A DNA stretch of 64,000 nucleotides from assembly GCA_037976565.1 (NCBI GenBank), contig CP137682.1, positions 25,859,298 through 25,923,297 of the forward strand. Direction: 5' to 3'. How positions within the stretch are numbered: the stretch's first letter is position 1; each line of letters opens with the position of its first letter. The position numbers and the translations under genes are program-made. This stretch comes from Mesocentrotus franciscanus. Taxonomy: Eukaryota; Echinodermata; Echinoidea; Camarodonta; Strongylocentrotidae. Shown here in pieces: positions 49,434-63,326 of the stretch. Below the pieces are notes generated by a model. It did not search any database and was not told the origin of the DNA. It saw only the letters and a program-made list of their open reading frames with translations.

Positions 49434-52400
49434 GATGATCATTTAATATCATTATTATTATTTTGTGAAATATAAACACAATCGACACACAGAAAACACA
49501 ACAAAATAATTTCAAACTTACAAATTTAATGAAAAAAATTTAATGGAGGGTTGATAGAATTTGCTGGGAATTATAAGAATGGATTTAGCGCCTTATGGAA
49601 TTCAACTTTTATTCGGAGCCCGATTCGATTAAGGGTCAGTTAGGGAATCGAATTCTACTCTGCGACTTTAACAGCAGTCAGTGTCATTACAACAGAGGAG
49701 AAGAGAGGAGAAACTATTTATATCGACGAGCTACTCCTGTGCAATTTTGCCTTTGCAGCCACCGTAATGATTGATTTTATTTAGGCGAACTTGATCGATA
49801 GCTTCAGCCCCTGGCGACTTTAGCGAAATTAGCGAGTGCCTCTTAGCTGGACATCCCAGCAAGTTCCTTCTGTCTATTTAAGATTGTGCCGTGCAGTTTT
49901 GTACTTTTCCTTGCTTCCTAGATCTGATGTTGTTTTATTTCTCATATAAACAAAAAGAACTTACATAGTTTTGACATGAAATTCTCGCTCCATCTTGGTT
50001 GATGGATGTTAGTCATTATCCCCAAACATTCCAATTATCAAATGGCATAACAACGTACTTGGGATGCGAGCACAACGAATTATCAGTTCTCTCGTAGCAA
50101 CGAATAGACTTACTTCGGTGAAATGATGTGTATTCTTTAATCTTACAATTTCATACAGACATTATAGTGAATATGACAAGATAAAGTCTAGATGTTATAT
50201 TATTTGTTTCCTATTTGTTTTAGACGGTTACTTTTTATTGCTTTGAGATTAATTTGAATTTGAATTTCCAGATTAATATAAATGTTTCATATAGGCGTAT
50301 AATTTTACTGAATGTTTTTGGGGTGTCATAATTATAATAAATAAACGTTTAAAGATTTGTTTTATCATTTTGAACGAATATGTATCATATCATCGTTGTC
50401 AAATGTTATTTTTGATGAAGAACGAAAACGGTTTCATCTTATTGTCCTGTGAGATGATATACTGTGTCTATGTCTCTTTATACGGGAATGATAAAATACC
50501 ATCATCTATTATGCGTATATCGAGGAGGATAATTCCATAGGCATACTTGAAATCAACTTTAGCAAATAGCATGACCATATTATTGTTTGATCATGATTAT
50601 CTCAACAAAAACTGAAGCATATAAATATGCAGGACGATCCAGCCTGAAAAAAAAACATATCGGACGTTCTTTAATGCGGTTACCGTGGCAACGGGACGAT
50701 GCAGTCCTTCATTCATTGTGCGCGCCAAATTGAGCGTGGGAAGGGGCGACTGCGTGCAAACCGTGAAATTGAACGTTGATATGCGAGCGAATGCCTATAC
50801 AATGGTCGGGGATAAACAGAATGATATGGGACGCCATTGGAATAGCTTGTATTGTGGTGGTCATGATATGTTGAATGTCATTCGTCAAATGAATAGTCAT
50901 TGAAGAGTGGCTGTAGAATTACACAATTTAGAAAATAAGGAAAACAAACGAGGATAAAGCGTGGATCTGAATACGCGGTTTTGTTTTGCAGCGATAGGGG
51001 TTAAGAGTTAAAACTCTTTTCATGAAAGGGACTTCATTGAAGCAAGGAAATGAGAAGAGTCGAGGTTGACCTATATATTATTATGACCTATATTTCATTA
51101 TGACCTATGGTTTAATGATGACGTATATTTTATCAGTTTGTGATCATCATGGTCATATACATTTGCACATAACGCAAAGTTATACCGCGTTCAATACTTT
51201 CCTCACATTGCCAATACAAAAATAATAACGATTGATTGATTTCAAGTCGTAATTTCCGGAGGCTACTTAACTGCATTTAGCAGTGTTTAGTTTCTGATAG
51301 ATCTTGTAGGGAAAAGGTATAGGCTAAGTTAACCGATTATAAATTCTCCCTGATTGACACAAAGTACAATGTTGATGTCATCACCCTTCACCACGCCCCA
51401 CTCTTGAACGCTTGCTTGAAACTTAACCCAAAGGGAAGAAAATAGTACATTTCACACGATCGCAAGACTTTTGTAAAATAAAGGGAACGCAATTCCAATG
51501 GCCCAGTCCGTCACCTTTTGAAATATACGAGAATAACAATGATAAACATGATTTCTACAGGATGTACAATGGGTATTACAATTATTTTTTTTCTTCTCGA
51601 AAATCATTATGATCATGTTTAATAGCTTTGAAAGGTTAAAATCAGGCAAAATGAATTAAGTGTACATATTAGCAGTGATGTGCAAAGAAAGAGTCATGTT
51701 AATTTTGGACTTTCCCTTTAACAGCATTTATGTGCAAGCAGCAAGGCCGATCGTTTAATATGGAGTAGCAATATTGTTAAGTGGTTTTGAGAAACTGGTG
51801 GGTCAGCCGAGTTTAATTGAATGGATTGATTGGATTAAAGTATATTGATATCACCCAAGACGTTGACAGGATACAGATGAAGTGGGGGTGTCTCCCTGAC
51901 CCTATTCCGATATTAAAAAACCCATTTCCCCTTTGCTGTGCTATTTCAAAATTCTCTTTAGCGCTATAATTTTTTTCTTCCTATTTACTATTTTTATCCT
52001 ACTTAATTTGTTCGAAACACTTGTGGGTTATATTAGCTTTTATTCGATTTCTTCTAATTCGCTATTCTATTTCGTTATACATCTTCCTATTTTTTCTCTT
52101 TTATTTTCTAAATCTTGAATAGGCTTAGATATTTACCAGGATCATGCAAAGAAGATATAATCCTGCACGCCAGCATATGTATATTTGAATTTATGTTTCT
52201 GTAGAAGAATGAGGGATTCAAAGATGGATATTAAAGAATACGAATAATGAACAAACACCATTTTCTAATCTTGATATCAGTCACTATAAATATCCTTTCT
52301 TTCTCATCGACACACATCATGTAGGTGTATGCTTCTTCACTTCGTTTATGTTTATTTTGGTGTTTAATAGTTCAGGATATTTCCCCGTTGCAAATGAACA

Positions 52401-54142
52401 GCATTAAACCTTCCTCGAATATCTGTCACTTGCGGTTGTTATTGGAGTACACAATGACCCTGGCATAACCAAGTAATGAAGAAAAGAAAGAAAAACAACA
52501 AAGGTCCTACAACTATGAAAAACTATGAAAACAAGAAATCGTGGTTTTCATTTTCCATTTAGGATTTGTATTCATGCTCGCTACGTTATTGTTAGCGTCT
52601 TTGGTCAATATTTGACAATAGAAATTTTGACAAATGTCACTTAATGTATAGTTTTATTTCCGGTGACTAGTTTCAATATTTGAATTAAAAGAGGAAGTCG
52701 TGTGTCAATCTGACGTGTAAATATGACGTTTTGGGACAGAACTTCTGCATCACAATCTGAAAAACGTGACTCAGTTTCGAACTTGGGTCCGTCGGAATCA
52801 GATTTGGGGCTAACACAGACATGGCAGAGAGCCAACCGTACCGTTAGACCAGGTTCATGGTTAGACCAACTCACATCTTCCTGTGAGATGTCTGTGAGGT
52901 GTCATGAATATATATTTATATTTTAGTTTAATCCAAGTCATAGCATTCGCATGTTAAAGGAGATGATTAATGTCACTTTAATGTAGGTTACCTGTAGATG
53001 TCAATGTACAGCTGGGGGTTACGGTGTCACTTCCTTGAACTCTCTTGGCCTATTATGATGGAAAGAAAGACAAGCATCAAACTAGGCTAAATATTATCAT
53101 TACCATATCAGAAAATCATTATCCTTAATTAGAACAGTACTGAAAGCATAAAGCAGCCCCGCTGTTATGTTACAATGATGTCGCCTGCTGTATAAAGGGG
53201 AGAGTCGTCCGTGAGGACAATAGGCGGGACTTCATGGCGAGAAAAAAATGTCCGGTATCGCCTGCCTGGCATGTTGCATGTTTGTTTCGTGAACCCGTAT
53301 GATCCCAATGAAATAAAGATCGAAAAGTGTTTTTTTGAGAAATCTTCTATAGATTACTCGCTATATAATTGAAGTATACAGTAATTTAAAGACTTCTTGC
53401 AAGGCCCACATGAATCTCTTTGCAAGAATAGTATAACACGAATATATTCCGATACTCTCTCCTACCAGTAATGATAAAATATGAATTCCAGATCATAAAC
53501 GTAAGACTGTTGCAAGGGTCGACGATGTTAAGTCTCCCAAGGGGACTTGATGTGTTAACGATGTGGAAGAGAGTTTTTCTTGGAAAATAGTTTTCGGTTG
53601 ACGGTTTGATTGTTTTCGTACTGACCGGAAGGAGCCAGGCAGTAGAGGTCTTTTCACAATTTATGTTATTTATTTTGATAAATGGTTGTGTCCGTTAAAT
53701 GAAAACATGCAAAGGCCTTCAACTTGTAAAGCTGAAGGCGCCATTGTATTTAATATAAACAGGGTGGATGTAGTGGTTAAAACGATTTTTAAAAATGTGT
53801 CAACTAAAGTGTTTATTTTTTTTAACGGAATGATATACCAACAACCAAAATTGCAGTTTTCTTTTATATTGACTGATTGACTAATGATTTTCCGATATGA
53901 TCGATGGAAAGAAGGATTGGTAGCAAGGATATTGGTTTCAATGCAACAAAAGCAATGATTATTGGGCACTAGAAACACTTGAAAATGAGGTTCATAGGAA
54001 GACACATTCCTCTAATAAATTTATGATTATTACTTTTTTGAGGGAATCCACATTCTACAAGCCCTGCATCTCAGTTGATCCCTCCTCTTTCACAATTTTG
54101 CATTAAGAAAAAAGCATAGATAATTTACAGCAAATGTATAGC
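49433..54142. other. No gene seen
   Basis: AT-rich. A short TATGACCTATAT-type repeat occurs at about 51070-51125. The frames at 50685-50903 and 52723-52926 have no splice support or recognisable domain. Confidence 0.4.
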
Positions 54143-54376
54143 TTCGATTTATGAATTTCATAATTTGCAAAATGCATTATATTAACGTACATTGATTTCT
54201 TTGATTGATATTTTGCCATAATTGCTTATAAAGATTGTTCTGTTAGAATTAAATTTATTATTAAATTCGATTTATGAATTTCATAATTTGCAAAATGCAT
54301 TATATTAACGTACATTGATTTCTTTGATTGATATTTTGCCATAATTGCTTATAAAGATTGTTCTGTTAGAATTAAA
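54143..54376 (+). repeat. 123-bp tandem duplication
   Basis: The segment starting TTCGATTTATGAATTTCATA at 54143 repeats exactly at 54266 and runs to GTTAGAATTAAA. Confidence 0.88.
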
Positions 54377-54393
54377 ACTGAAACAGATAAAAA

Positions 54394-54450
54394 AAGAGAG
54401 AGAGAGAGAAAGAGAGAGACAGAGAGAGAGAGAGAGAGAAAGAGAGGGGG
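54394..54450 (+). repeat. GA microsatellite
   Basis: GA runs directly after the 123-bp duplication. A CT run at about 54630-54654 lies inverted to it about 200 bp on. Confidence 0.85.
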
Positions 54451-57040
54451 TATAGGAGCGTCTAATGGATGCCTGTGATGATAGTGTGAGATGTGTATTG
54501 AAGAACAGTTGCTATCATGAGGAAAGATACGTTTGATATCAGGCTCCTTGAGAATGGTTGGGAGAGAGGGTAAAGTGCAAGAATGCTTATCTCTCTCCCA
54601 CTCTGTTTTCTCTGTCATCTTCTGTACATTCTCTCTCTCTCTCTCTCTCTCTCTTTCTATATTTATCCCTCTCCCCACCTCTTTCCCTTGCGATTCTCTA
54701 TCCTCCTCTTTTTAATATCTGAATCTCTTCTCCTCTTAATATCCTACCTCTGTCGTGCATCCTTTCTACATCCTTCTCACCCTTTATCCATCTCTTCTCT
54801 ATGTCGCCATCTATCTCTCTATCTCTCTCTCTCTTTCTGTTTTTCTTCCCTCCCCCTCTGTCTCCATATCACACACATTCGCATGCGCATCACATACGCG
54901 CATTCTCTCTGTTGAATATAATGGTTGTATGTATGTTGAAAATCAACATACCCATTACAAAAATTATAATATATATATTTTGTTTACTCTTATAATTTCT
55001 CTATCCACCACCTGCAATTTTCCCCATCGTAAATGTCTCAGTTCCCATCCCCCTTCTCATCATGCTCATAAGATTATCTTCATGTCTATATCTCAACCTT
55101 GTCACCCATCCTTAAAATGTCATATTCTCTTCTCCTCTGTTTTTGTCCTCGCCATTTTGTTTTCTTTTACTTTCTCCGCATCGATCATGCCGATGGAACC
55201 AGCTGTGTGAAACCATAATTTTTTTAATCTAACATGTCCCAGTCCTCTTTTACCTTCTCATCTCAGGCATGCCGCCCATCCTTAGCATATCATTTTTGTC
55301 CTCCTCTTCCTTCGAATCCTTCTCCTCGCCATTTTTTTGTTCTTTTACCTTCTCTGCACCAATAGAGCCAGCTGCGTTAAGCCATGATTATGAATCAATT
55401 TCACACCATCTCCATACACAACGAGATATCAGCGTGTAATGCATCTCTGAATTAGACCCCAAGGTCCTAAAACTTATGATCGGCGTTTTGCATCCCAAAA
55501 TATCATATTCTATTAAATACTTAAACACCGGCGCGCATGAGCTCAGCTGTATGTAGGAAGTATTCCACTCGCCCTAATAAATAACATTAGAATTTATGCT
55601 TCTACTAAAAAAGTTAATCAAATTTACATGATCGTGACCATAGTCACATTTCCATATTTGTTTCTCTCTAAAGCAGGACGGAATCTCTCTTTCATCACCA
55701 TTCTTTGATTGACGTTAAACTTCGTTCTCTGTATGTATTCGTATCCCACTCTCTATCTCTCGTTCTTTCTCTCTGTCTCTATGTCTGTCTGTCTCTGTGT
55801 CTCTCTACCCCCTCTCTATCTTTCTCTCTCCCTCCCTCTCCCTCTCCCCTCTCCCTCTCTCTTATTCGCATTCTCTCATTCTTTCCTTGTCCCAATCTAT
55901 ACCTTACTTTTGATCTTTCTATGTCGCTTAATAACTTTCCCTTTTTTTTATCCAACTCTATACTTCACGCAACCCTTTAGTTTAGTTTTTAGTTTTAGTT
56001 TTTGTTTTAAAGACATTCACATTAGCATAATTTTGCACCACATTTTCCATCATGCTTTTTCCTGCAATTTCCGCCCTGCTTTAGGCTTTAATTCTGCAAA
56101 TGCACTTCACCCGCCCTTCTATAATGAAAGACGGTATGAAGCACAACATAAGCCTCACACACAGTCCCTTTCTAATTTAGAATGACATTTTATGCGCCCG
56201 CGATAATGGGACCCAAGATCAAGGGACTTATTTCGTCATTGTGCAATTTGCGTTCACATAATCAATCAAAAAAGTTTCCCATAACACTTTCTCCATCACT
56301 GCTGCATTTTCATCTAACATTCATTGATTAGTTCTTCTCCTGTATGCAATTTATGCCAGTAGACGTTCGTGCAGCTTTCTAAATCTTGTCAAACCTCCAA
56401 TTGACATTGTCATTTCTTGGTCCCGTATTTCTGTGAATTATTATGAACATTTTCTTGACAAGACTGAACGGTAATTTATTAATCTACATTTCCCATTTTC
56501 AAAGTAATAAAAACAATGATATCAAAGCGGGCGTATGGTTTATTATTCAATAAAGTGATTTGTCATTTTCTGAGAACATAGTTCGTCTTTTTCATGCAGG
56601 TCTCCAAACATGCAACCCAGATTTCATAACTTTATAAATATCTCGAACACTATATGCCATTTTCAATCTTACTCGTCGCAAATATTCTCGTCGTTCCGAC
56701 ACACTTTCCCGGTAATGGTAAACATAGAACATTCTTTTTTTTAATTTGATTTCCTTCTCTCGTTTTCTTCTTGTTTCGAGTCTAATACGTTGCAAGTATT
56801 ATACTCCAAACAAGAAGAATGCGAGAGAAGGAAATTAACGGTTAAGTTATGTTTAAGGTGAAAAGTAAGTCTGTGAATTGTGTATTGTAATATAGAAATG
56901 TCCTGTGGAAAAAACTTTGCTCTTCAAATGTCATGACATGTGAAATTATTATGTTTAGATAAGGCTTACATATACTATATAGCTGTACCAGATTTTCATT
57001 TCACATGTGTGTTTACTCATCCACATACCAATATCTATAT
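54451..57040. other. No gene seen; pyrimidine-rich blocks
   Basis: CT-rich plus strand at 54590-54860 and 55745-55862. The leucine/serine-rich frames up to 158 residues here come from this composition. Confidence 0.45.
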
Positions 57041-57049
57041 GCAGTGTTG

Positions 57050-57179
57050 TTTACTGTAAAAGATTCTCAGCAAGAGGTCGTCAATTTCCTATCACTTTGA
57101 TGATTTCAAAACCTAAAAACAAACAAACAAAGTAATAACACCATAAAAACAGTATTACAATTATCATTTTATATTTATG

Positions 57180-57263
<84 letters not shown>

Positions 57264-57394
57264 GTCACATTTGTACAGCGTCCAATACTACGTTTCTAAG
57301 CTATATACTTTGTAAATATTATCAAGAACTACATGGTATACCTTTCTCGATAGTTTCTTTCACAATGTAATAATCAGAACTCAAATGTATCTTT
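57050..57394 (+). mobile_element. Decayed 21271-type MITE split by an AAT repeat
   Basis: Begins with TATCACTTTGATGATTTCAAAACC and ends with TTTCTTTCACAATG..CAGAACTCAAATGTATCTTTAAT, matching the right part of the element at 21271. An AAT microsatellite (about 57179-57262) sits in the middle. Confidence 0.5.
57179..57262 (+). repeat. AAT microsatellite
   Basis: About 28 AAT units with one TGA interruption, inside the decayed MITE. Confidence 0.9.
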
Positions 57395-57498
57395 AATTCT
57401 TCACGTCGAATCGTGCTGAAGTACCACTCCATCATTCTATTTCATGCGTTGCTTATAATACTGTATCTGTCATCGTACGAGTATTTTGTTTTCTTCAG

Positions 57499-57680
57499 AA
57501 ACATCCTCTCAAGCAATTTGCAACCAGGACGCACTCATTGAGCTAAATTTCGGAGACGGTATTACTTTTCAAACTGTCACGGGTCATGGTTATAGATCAA
57601 TAATTGTTGTCGTTTGTGATTTGCTATATGTGATTTGTATTCGATCGTTGGTTCGTCTGCACAGTTACAAAGAGTTTTAA
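57499..57680 (+). CDS. Candidate exon, unknown product
   Basis: An open frame follows a strong acceptor (TTTTGTTTTCTTCAG) and is in phase 1, the phase in which the Fn14-like exon at 34169 ends. The peptide starts TSSQAICNQDALIELNFGDG and continues FQTVTGHGYRSII before a hydrophobic run and a stop at 57680. No consensus donor is present; GACG|GTATTA at 57558 is the best, and would give a 60-base phase 1-1 exon. The coordinates here cover the whole open frame. No family is recognised. It could be a downstream exon of the Fn14-like gene or a chance frame. Confidence 0.2.
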
Positions 57681-58313
57681 GAATGTATGAACATGGATAA
57701 CATACCATGACTTATTTTCTTAACACTTCGGTTACTTTCTTCGCCTCTCTACACTGTCGCTGATTTGCCTCAAGTGCAGTTTTGAACTAAACAATATGCA
57801 CCAATGCTGGTGGCCTTGTGCAACAAAATGACTTTGCAAACTGAATCATTTCTGGTCCTGATTAGCTCCATGTCAACCCTTTTAGCACCGGTATAGATCA
57901 AATTCTGCTCTGGAAACAGTGAAATAATCTTGAAGCTTTTAATATCTCTTTAACGACTCTTTTTGTAAGGGTAAACTCTCTGCATTTTTCCCTGCTTTTG
58001 TTTTGGTTTAATCTTGATCTTGTTGTACAATTGATCTTGTCTTCAGCTGGGGGAAAGAACCAAAACTTTAGAATACAACTTATCAACAAAATAATACACT
58101 GATGAAAATTGAAGCAATAATCCAAAGTTCCAAGTACAAAGCACGATCAACACCACTCATGTTTGACTTCCAAAACGTAAAACGCTTTTGGGTGTGTTTC
58201 TACACTCGAGATCAATAAACAAACATGCAAAAATCATGTAATCCAACATACTCAACATCCTTCCGCTCTTTGCGTCCCCTCTAATTTTTTTCCCCATTTT
58301 TTTCTCTGCCAAG

Positions 58314-58406
58314 GTCTACGACCATGATGACAAAACTCAGCTCGCTTTTGCAAGGTTGATTAATTACTGGGTTGTCATGCACAAACTGTTCCCGCAGGAT
58401 GCGCAG
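58314..58406 (+). CDS. Candidate 93-base exon, unknown product
   Basis: A long pyrimidine tract and CTCTGCCAAG precede a frame that begins VYDHDDKTQLAFAR and continues LINYWVVMHKLFPQDAQ. It ends at a plausible donor (GCGCAG|GTGCGT). Length is 31 codons, phase 0 at both ends. The frame stays open for 12 more codons to a TAG at 58440. Residue composition looks like protein and the segment is richer in GC than its surroundings, but I recognise no family. Its phase does not follow directly from the candidate exon at 57499 with a 57558 end. Confidence 0.25.
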
Positions 58407-58442
58407 GTGCGTTGTTCTGTGATGCAGAAAGTCACGAGCTAG

Positions 58443-58527
58443 CTTGATTATTGCGAAATTACTATATAAGGATGAAATATGTCATTTATGAGGCCAATAA
58501 ATGACCTAATTATAGGCCCTCCCCACT

Positions 58528-58558
<31 letters not shown>

Positions 58559-60636
58559 CGTCGCTTTAATGTCATATCAGTTTGTCAATTGCTGCAATAG
58601 TTATGAGATATGTTGAATCCGTAGCAGCAATTAATTAATTTTATAATTTATCATTTTTATTTCTTATTTACACACCATGAGAAATTGAATAAAAAATTGT
58701 TGTGCTTGTTCCTTATGCCTGCGTGAATGATTCAGCCAAGCACGTCAAAATGTTGAGCGGTTGAAATATTATTCATTCTGAAACTGTTTATCGAACGGAT
58801 GACAACGTATTGCAAATAACAAATAAGTAGGGCTGTCAACTTTTCTCCCCTCGCACTTCAGAATGTGTCAGAACATTTTAACGTGTTCATGTGCTGAAGT
58901 CATTGATTAAAATGGCGATCGTCTATTTTAGGACATGCATAATGCTGAACTTCGGTGAGGTGCTTATCAAGGGAAAGTGGTCGTCCTTTTGTCATATGAA
59001 ACAATTATTTCAAAAACTGAAGTGTGTGATTTTTTTCATTCATTATGGTAGATATACGAGCAATCCGATTTGAGGAAAATTGTGCGTGCATTAATTACCA
59101 GTCAATTATTGTGAAAAGTGCTCCGTTCTCTAACGTAGAAAAATGGTCTGACAGTGAAAAGTTAGCGACCTTGCTGTCACCACCACCACCACATACTAGT
59201 TTGGGGAAAGATAGTTTGTAGGCATGAAAAGTATTGAAAAACTGAAGCAAGAGTGAACTTGGAACCTTAGATTGATCACCGGAGCAAGGGGAATATCAAG
59301 ACTTATTAATTTCATCGTCGACGGTCATTGTTTCTGCAATGAAGCGCTAACATCCGAGGGATGAAATATTTTCAGGTTTTTATTTATAAGAGGAGTTGAA
59401 AGTTGGCCTTTCTCTATCCCGAAGGGGGAAGCTATTCATGCAACCTAAGATGAGAGAAGGATGAAGCACCATTCTGCTTTTGTGGGGCTCTCGACATATT
59501 TTTACAGCCCTAGGGGGGTTTATAGACATGATTGGAGAACATTTTCGTGATTATGAATTGCGAGGGCGATGAATGGTATAGCTCATCGTCTGCCTGTTCA
59601 TGAGAGGAATTATTTGAGCTCGTTGAAAGACCTAAGCTAAGAACGGTATAAATGACACACCCCCTTCTTTTTTAATCTTTTTTTTTTAAGGTGATCGTCA
59701 GTCATGTTACTTAAAGCACTGAAGTTGTATTTTAAGAAAATATGGCTAATAAACTTTCATTTTAGATAGTACAGTTTGCTAATACATTCCAATTTATTGA
59801 TTATTTTTGGCCTAGAATGCCTTGTGAGCAACTGCCTGATAGGGGTTTAATTTCATTTTTAATATATTCATTGTTGCTATGTCGAACAAGCTTCTTACAA
59901 CATTTCGGCGTCGGGTGAAACTTTTGCGCGATAAAATACATCGTAGACTTGTTTATTATTATGTAGTGAATGATCGTATCAGCAAAATGTAAGCAAATTT
60001 TACTATGATCTAGTCACACTTTATAGATATCGGATAAGCCTAAGGTTTTAGTATAATTTTTCAGTATACGAGAATTTAACCTCTTTTTTGTTTTTAATGC
60101 TGAAAGCAAAGGACTGCATTGTATGTCAAACACATGAATGTAAAATACAATGTGACATTTCGTAACATTTCAGTATCGAGGTTTCTGTAAGTCTGTAACT
60201 ACCAAAACTTAACTTTGAAACTGTGAAACAAAGTCTTGCACTGTCTGTGGAATAGTATTAGTTGCAGTATCTATTTCCTGTTTCATTAAAAAGACAAAAA
60301 GATACATATACAATTATACATACATAAAATAAGCGGCTGGATTGCCCATCTATACGGCCTATGGTTTTAAAGTCTAATGGGCTTTTTATGCATGGCGCCC
60401 AGACGAGTTTAGTTTCCAAAGTTGATTATGCTTTTGCTCATTCGGTTGATTAATTTTCTTTATACACCACACCTTGCGGACGCGGAATGCTCATTCTTGT
60501 AATACCCTTAAGGATAGGTTAGGTTGAAGATGTGCTATACGAGAGGCTTATATTGGGGAATTATGATAGAGTAAAGATGCACAATCTGTGCTATAGGATA
60601 TATGCCTCACTATGTCCTTAAGTAAAATAAAAAGAT
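58443..60636. other. No gene seen
   Basis: AT-rich sequence with a CT run at about 58532-58559. No supported exon. Confidence 0.4.
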
Positions 60637-60912
60637 GATGAAATAAGTTTAATAATATACTACCTGTGTTTAATTGAAAATAACTATTTCCTTAAGTGAA
60701 GTAAATGGATGATGAAATAAGTTTAATAATATACTACCTGTGTTTAATTAAAAATTATGCGTGAAATAAGTTTAATAATATACTAACTGTGCTTAATTGA
60801 AAATTATGCGTGAAATAAGATTAATAATATATTACCTGTGCTTAATTGAAAATTATGCGTGAATTTAAGATCAATAATATATTACTTGTGTTTAATTGAA
60901 AAAAATGCGAGA
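60637..60912 (+). repeat. Tandem array of a 49-bp unit
   Basis: Five units around GTGAAATAAGTTTAATAATA..TACCTGTGTTTAATTGAAAA. Later units are 49 bp (starts at 60761, 60810, 60859); the first carries an extra insert of about 25 bases. Confidence 0.88.
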
Positions 60913-62280
60913 TAATATATGTTCAACATCACTCTGCTTCTCTAGGTATGTCATATGCGGTTCATTACCTTCCGTTGATTCAATTTCACTCCACTGATTT
61001 ACGAATTCAATCCAAAATACGGGTATTACCAAGATGTTTAAGATATGGCGACAGCAGTATAAAATTCCATTATTAAAAATACTATTCCACTTAGCATGAT
61101 AGATACATGTTATTATTTTCAATTTGATAATCATTTGCTTCTACTGCATGATGCAGCTAAGATCATTTAATAATGCGAATAAATTGTATATATTAATTAA
61201 TACATAGGCCTATCAGTAAATTTCCATGCAGGCACTATAATCATACCTTTTTGTGGTCCCTTGTGGAAGCATTTCATTAAAGTTTTTTTTATAGCCATGT
61301 AATGTTCTTTCAAAACATGTTGGGTGTGCATCACACAAATGCACTTCCATATAATAACATTCACCCCGTGTCCAAAATCTTCATTAATGCCGAACTACTT
61401 AATGTGCAAGCCATTACACTGACGGCCATGACAACATACACCTGGAATAGCGCGTTAAAATGTTATCACGTGATCAAGCCAGGGCCGCCAATTACAATAC
61501 CATGCGGTCTCACGGTATATATGTTTGAAGCTCGTCTGTCGTTTGCTAAGCTACATGATACGGCCTGGCACAGTACGTGTACATTAGCTCGATTTGATCT
61601 CGAGCCAGGGTGATTAACGACGATCACTTTCATGTGTTTCAAAAGAAGTCAGGACTCGGTCTTCGGACAATGATGCTGAGTGTCTTGTTGTAGACATGAA
61701 GCTTGATAAGTCGCCATATTTTCCATTAAATCAACAACTCTGTGTAGATAAGTGCATAAGAAGAGTATCAAGTGAGGAATGAGTTACATTATCTCTTTGC
61801 AGATTTGAATATATATCTGCGCTTTCGTGTCTGCACTCAGTCCCGAAATGTAAGTTTCAAATCATTGTGTAGAATCCCGCAAGAAGACGTCTCGAATCCG
61901 TACAGAGCGAGATAATTTGGGATTGGTGGGTTTGATGGACTGGTCTTAACCAGGATTTGTTTGGAAACATTGTCACTTTTAGAATACCCCTACCCCATGC
62001 GACTCTATACTTATCGAGGATAAAATGCTTCTCCGTCAAATTGACTCGGCTTCGTTTACACAGGATTACCCATTTGCCTTAATGGAGAGAGTTGTATTTC
62101 TCCCTCTTTTTATGAATAAATTGAAAGACAGAAGAAGAAAGAAAGTTTCAGAAAATACCGCTGAGTGGAGTTAAAACGGGTAAAACACTACTAGGTCTTC
62201 CTAAATCTTCGCGAGCCACTTCTCTCGGCGCTGAGGCTAGACTTTTGGACGAAGGTGCCGATAGAGTGACGGAGGATAGA
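60913..62280. other. No gene seen
   Basis: Unique AT-rich sequence; the 103-residue frame at 61302-61613 has no motif or borders that support it. Confidence 0.4.
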
Positions 62281-62284
62281 TAGG

Positions 62285-62760
62285 ACAGATAGACAGAAAG
62301 AGAGACAAGGAAGACGGAAGAGGTATAGAGAGATAGAGAGAGAGAGATAGAGAGGGGGGGGGGGAGACGGACATGGATACAGGGAGACAGATAGATAAAT
62401 ATTGTGAGAAGAAAAGCAATGCAAAAGAGGGCCTGGAAAAGAGAGAGAGAGAGAGAAAGAGAAAGAGAGAGAGAGAGAGAAAGGGGGGATGACGAGATAA
62501 AAAATAAAAGATTGGGAAGAAGATTGAGGGAATAGAGTTGAGAGTTAGAGAAAATAAATTGGGAAAGAGGGATAGGCAGAGAGATGGATGAAAGAGAGAA
62601 CGAGAGAGAACAAATATTGGGAGGGAGAGTGAGGGAAGGGAAAGTAGATGAGAGAGGAAAAAGGGGAAAGAGAGAGAGAGAGAGAAAGAGGGGAACGATA
62701 GTGAATTACATGTATCATGGCGATAGAGAGGGAGAGAGAGAAAGAGGGGGGAGGGGGAAA
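62285..62760 (+). repeat. GA-rich microsatellite block
   Basis: Imperfect GA, GATA and G-run units across about 475 bp. Frames on both strands (including the first half of one at 62584-63003) are artefacts. Confidence 0.88.
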
Positions 62761-63326
62761 AAGGAGGCCTTTTATGTTTTGGTATTTGCGCAGATTAAAT
62801 ATGTTACCCTCTTGAAACCAGCTAAGTGCCTGAAGAAGCCCCTGATGAGAGGGGCTTGGATTGTCTTCTCGGATACAAATATGCACCTCCTGCAGAGCGG
62901 GATAAGAATTAATATTTCCTGGGGGTCATTTATCAAGAAAGAGAAAGGGAGATGTATGCAAATGTTTTTTTCGGGTGTCGCTGTAGAAACGAGAGGTAAC
63001 TAGACAGGTTTATAATTATTATTAACATTTCTATCTTTTTAAAAACTATGCTTATGATCATTATGTACAATGTATATTTTGTGTTGTATAATCAATTGTC
63101 ACAGGCCATGCAATATTACGTTGGGAACGGTAAAAAGTGTGATTTCTATATATGTATGTTAACTATTGCATAATGATATACATACGGAACACAAAATCAT
63201 ACTCATTGCTATCTGCATAGGCCTAGGTGAAGTTTATTTCTTATTTTGTTTTGTTAATCATTACGTAATGAGGAAAATATGTTAATAATACATTTTCATA
63301 ATAATTTTTCTTCATTCTTTCTCTAG

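Noticed and set aside
50685..50903. 72-residue frame open on both strands
   Set aside because: No splice borders, no motif and equal openness on the opposite strand.
33977..58406. Joining the receptor exon to the candidate exons at 57.5 and 58.3 kb into one protein
   Set aside because: The first phase fits but the donor of the 57.5-kb exon is weak, the next phase does not follow, and no transmembrane segment of the expected kind is clear. Transcript data are required.
62584..63003. 139-residue plus-strand frame
   Set aside because: The first half is a GA repeat. The rest (after an acceptor-like GCGCAG near 62792) shows no domain, and the minus strand is also open.
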